A stretch of 22,570 bases of DNA from Candidatus Peregrinibacteria bacterium (GTDB taxonomy: Bacteria > Patescibacteriota > Gracilibacteria > UBA1369 > UM-FILTER-53-11), in NCBI GenBank assembly GCA_023245725.1, contig JAHFJU010000017.1, positions 1-22,570 of the forward strand. The letters are read 5' to 3'. Below are positions 22,512 through 22,570 of the stretch, piece by piece. How positions within the stretch are numbered: position 1 is the first letter of the stretch; every line of letters begins with the position of its first letter. A program made the position numbers and the translations under genes. The notes below the pieces were generated by a model. The model saw nothing but the letters and a program-made list of their open reading frames with translations. It ran no database searches and was not told the origin of the DNA.

Positions 22512-22570
22512 ATGAAGCTATCTTTTGACAGTGAATCCCAATCTCCTGCTGAAAGGCTCTTTCGCCATTG
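22512..22570 (+). CDS. Start of a further gene, cut by the window end
   Basis: ATG 22512 lies 14 bases after the dehydratase stop and its frame stays open to the last base (19 codons, beginning MKLSFDSESQ). Same strand and close spacing suggest another member of the glycan operon. Too little is present for any assignment, and the call could be wrong. Confidence 0.35.
   Translation, partial: MKLSFDSESQSPAERLFRH

Noticed and set aside
1..22570. UGA recoding as in Gracilibacteria or SR1
   Set aside because: TGA ends tsaD, the DnaQ-like gene and the 310-aa gene at the expected ends, and conserved proteins read through normally without internal TGA.

Overview
The window is AT-rich bacterial DNA, tightly packed with genes on both strands, and reads with the standard bacterial code (TGA ends tsaD, the DnaQ-like gene and others). 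No start codon that I inspected has a convincing Shine-Dalgarno sequence. Many starts sit a fixed six bases after a TATAAT-like -10 element, which points to leaderless mRNAs. Housekeeping genes (hisS, tsaD, cca, an RlmD-type methyltransferase) lie among many unrecognised proteins, and facing genes end within a few bases of each other. This fits a compact Candidate Phyla Radiation / Patescibacteria-type genome. That placement is inference; no rRNA or lineage marker is present.

Layout. (1) 1-3172: a divergent promoter pair, then a rightward unit of a 79-aa acidic protein, a 310-aa unknown protein and a large protein ending in a complete DEDDh (DnaQ-like) exonuclease domain. (2) 3178-5614: a 553-aa helical unknown protein on the minus strand and a divergent multi-pass membrane protein, sharing back-to-back promoters. 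(3) 5621-6966: a helix-turn-helix Fic protein whose catalytic His is replaced by Gln, with a perfect palindrome between its -35 and -10. Next come a partial copy of a tRNA 3' end, a hairpin-rich non-coding stretch and tRNA-Gly(UCC). (4) 7075-10906: a beta-CASP metallo-beta-lactamase RNase, a divergent HicA-like protein that appears frameshifted, a 73-aa protein and a 23S rRNA/tRNA uracil methyltransferase. (5) 10923-14332, minus strand: a membrane protein, CCA/poly(A) polymerase and a PP2C-like phosphatase in overlapping order. (6) 14416-17844: tsaD, a lipoprotein polysaccharide deacetylase and hisS. (7) 17862-22570: an E1-beta-like thiamine enzyme subunit and a secreted protein on the minus strand, divergent from a DegT aminotransferase and a FlaA1-type nucleotide-sugar 4,6-dehydratase.

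How they fit together. The last block looks like a cell-surface glycan locus: dehydratase plus aminotransferase would make a UDP-4-amino-4,6-dideoxy sugar. The middle of the window is mostly RNA metabolism and tRNA/rRNA modification. The least explained parts are the DnaQ-containing unit, the Fic-like regulator and the broken HicA-like gene. No mobile element, integrase, CRISPR array or rRNA was seen. No gap without a gene exceeds 300 bases; the longest is 6686-6891.
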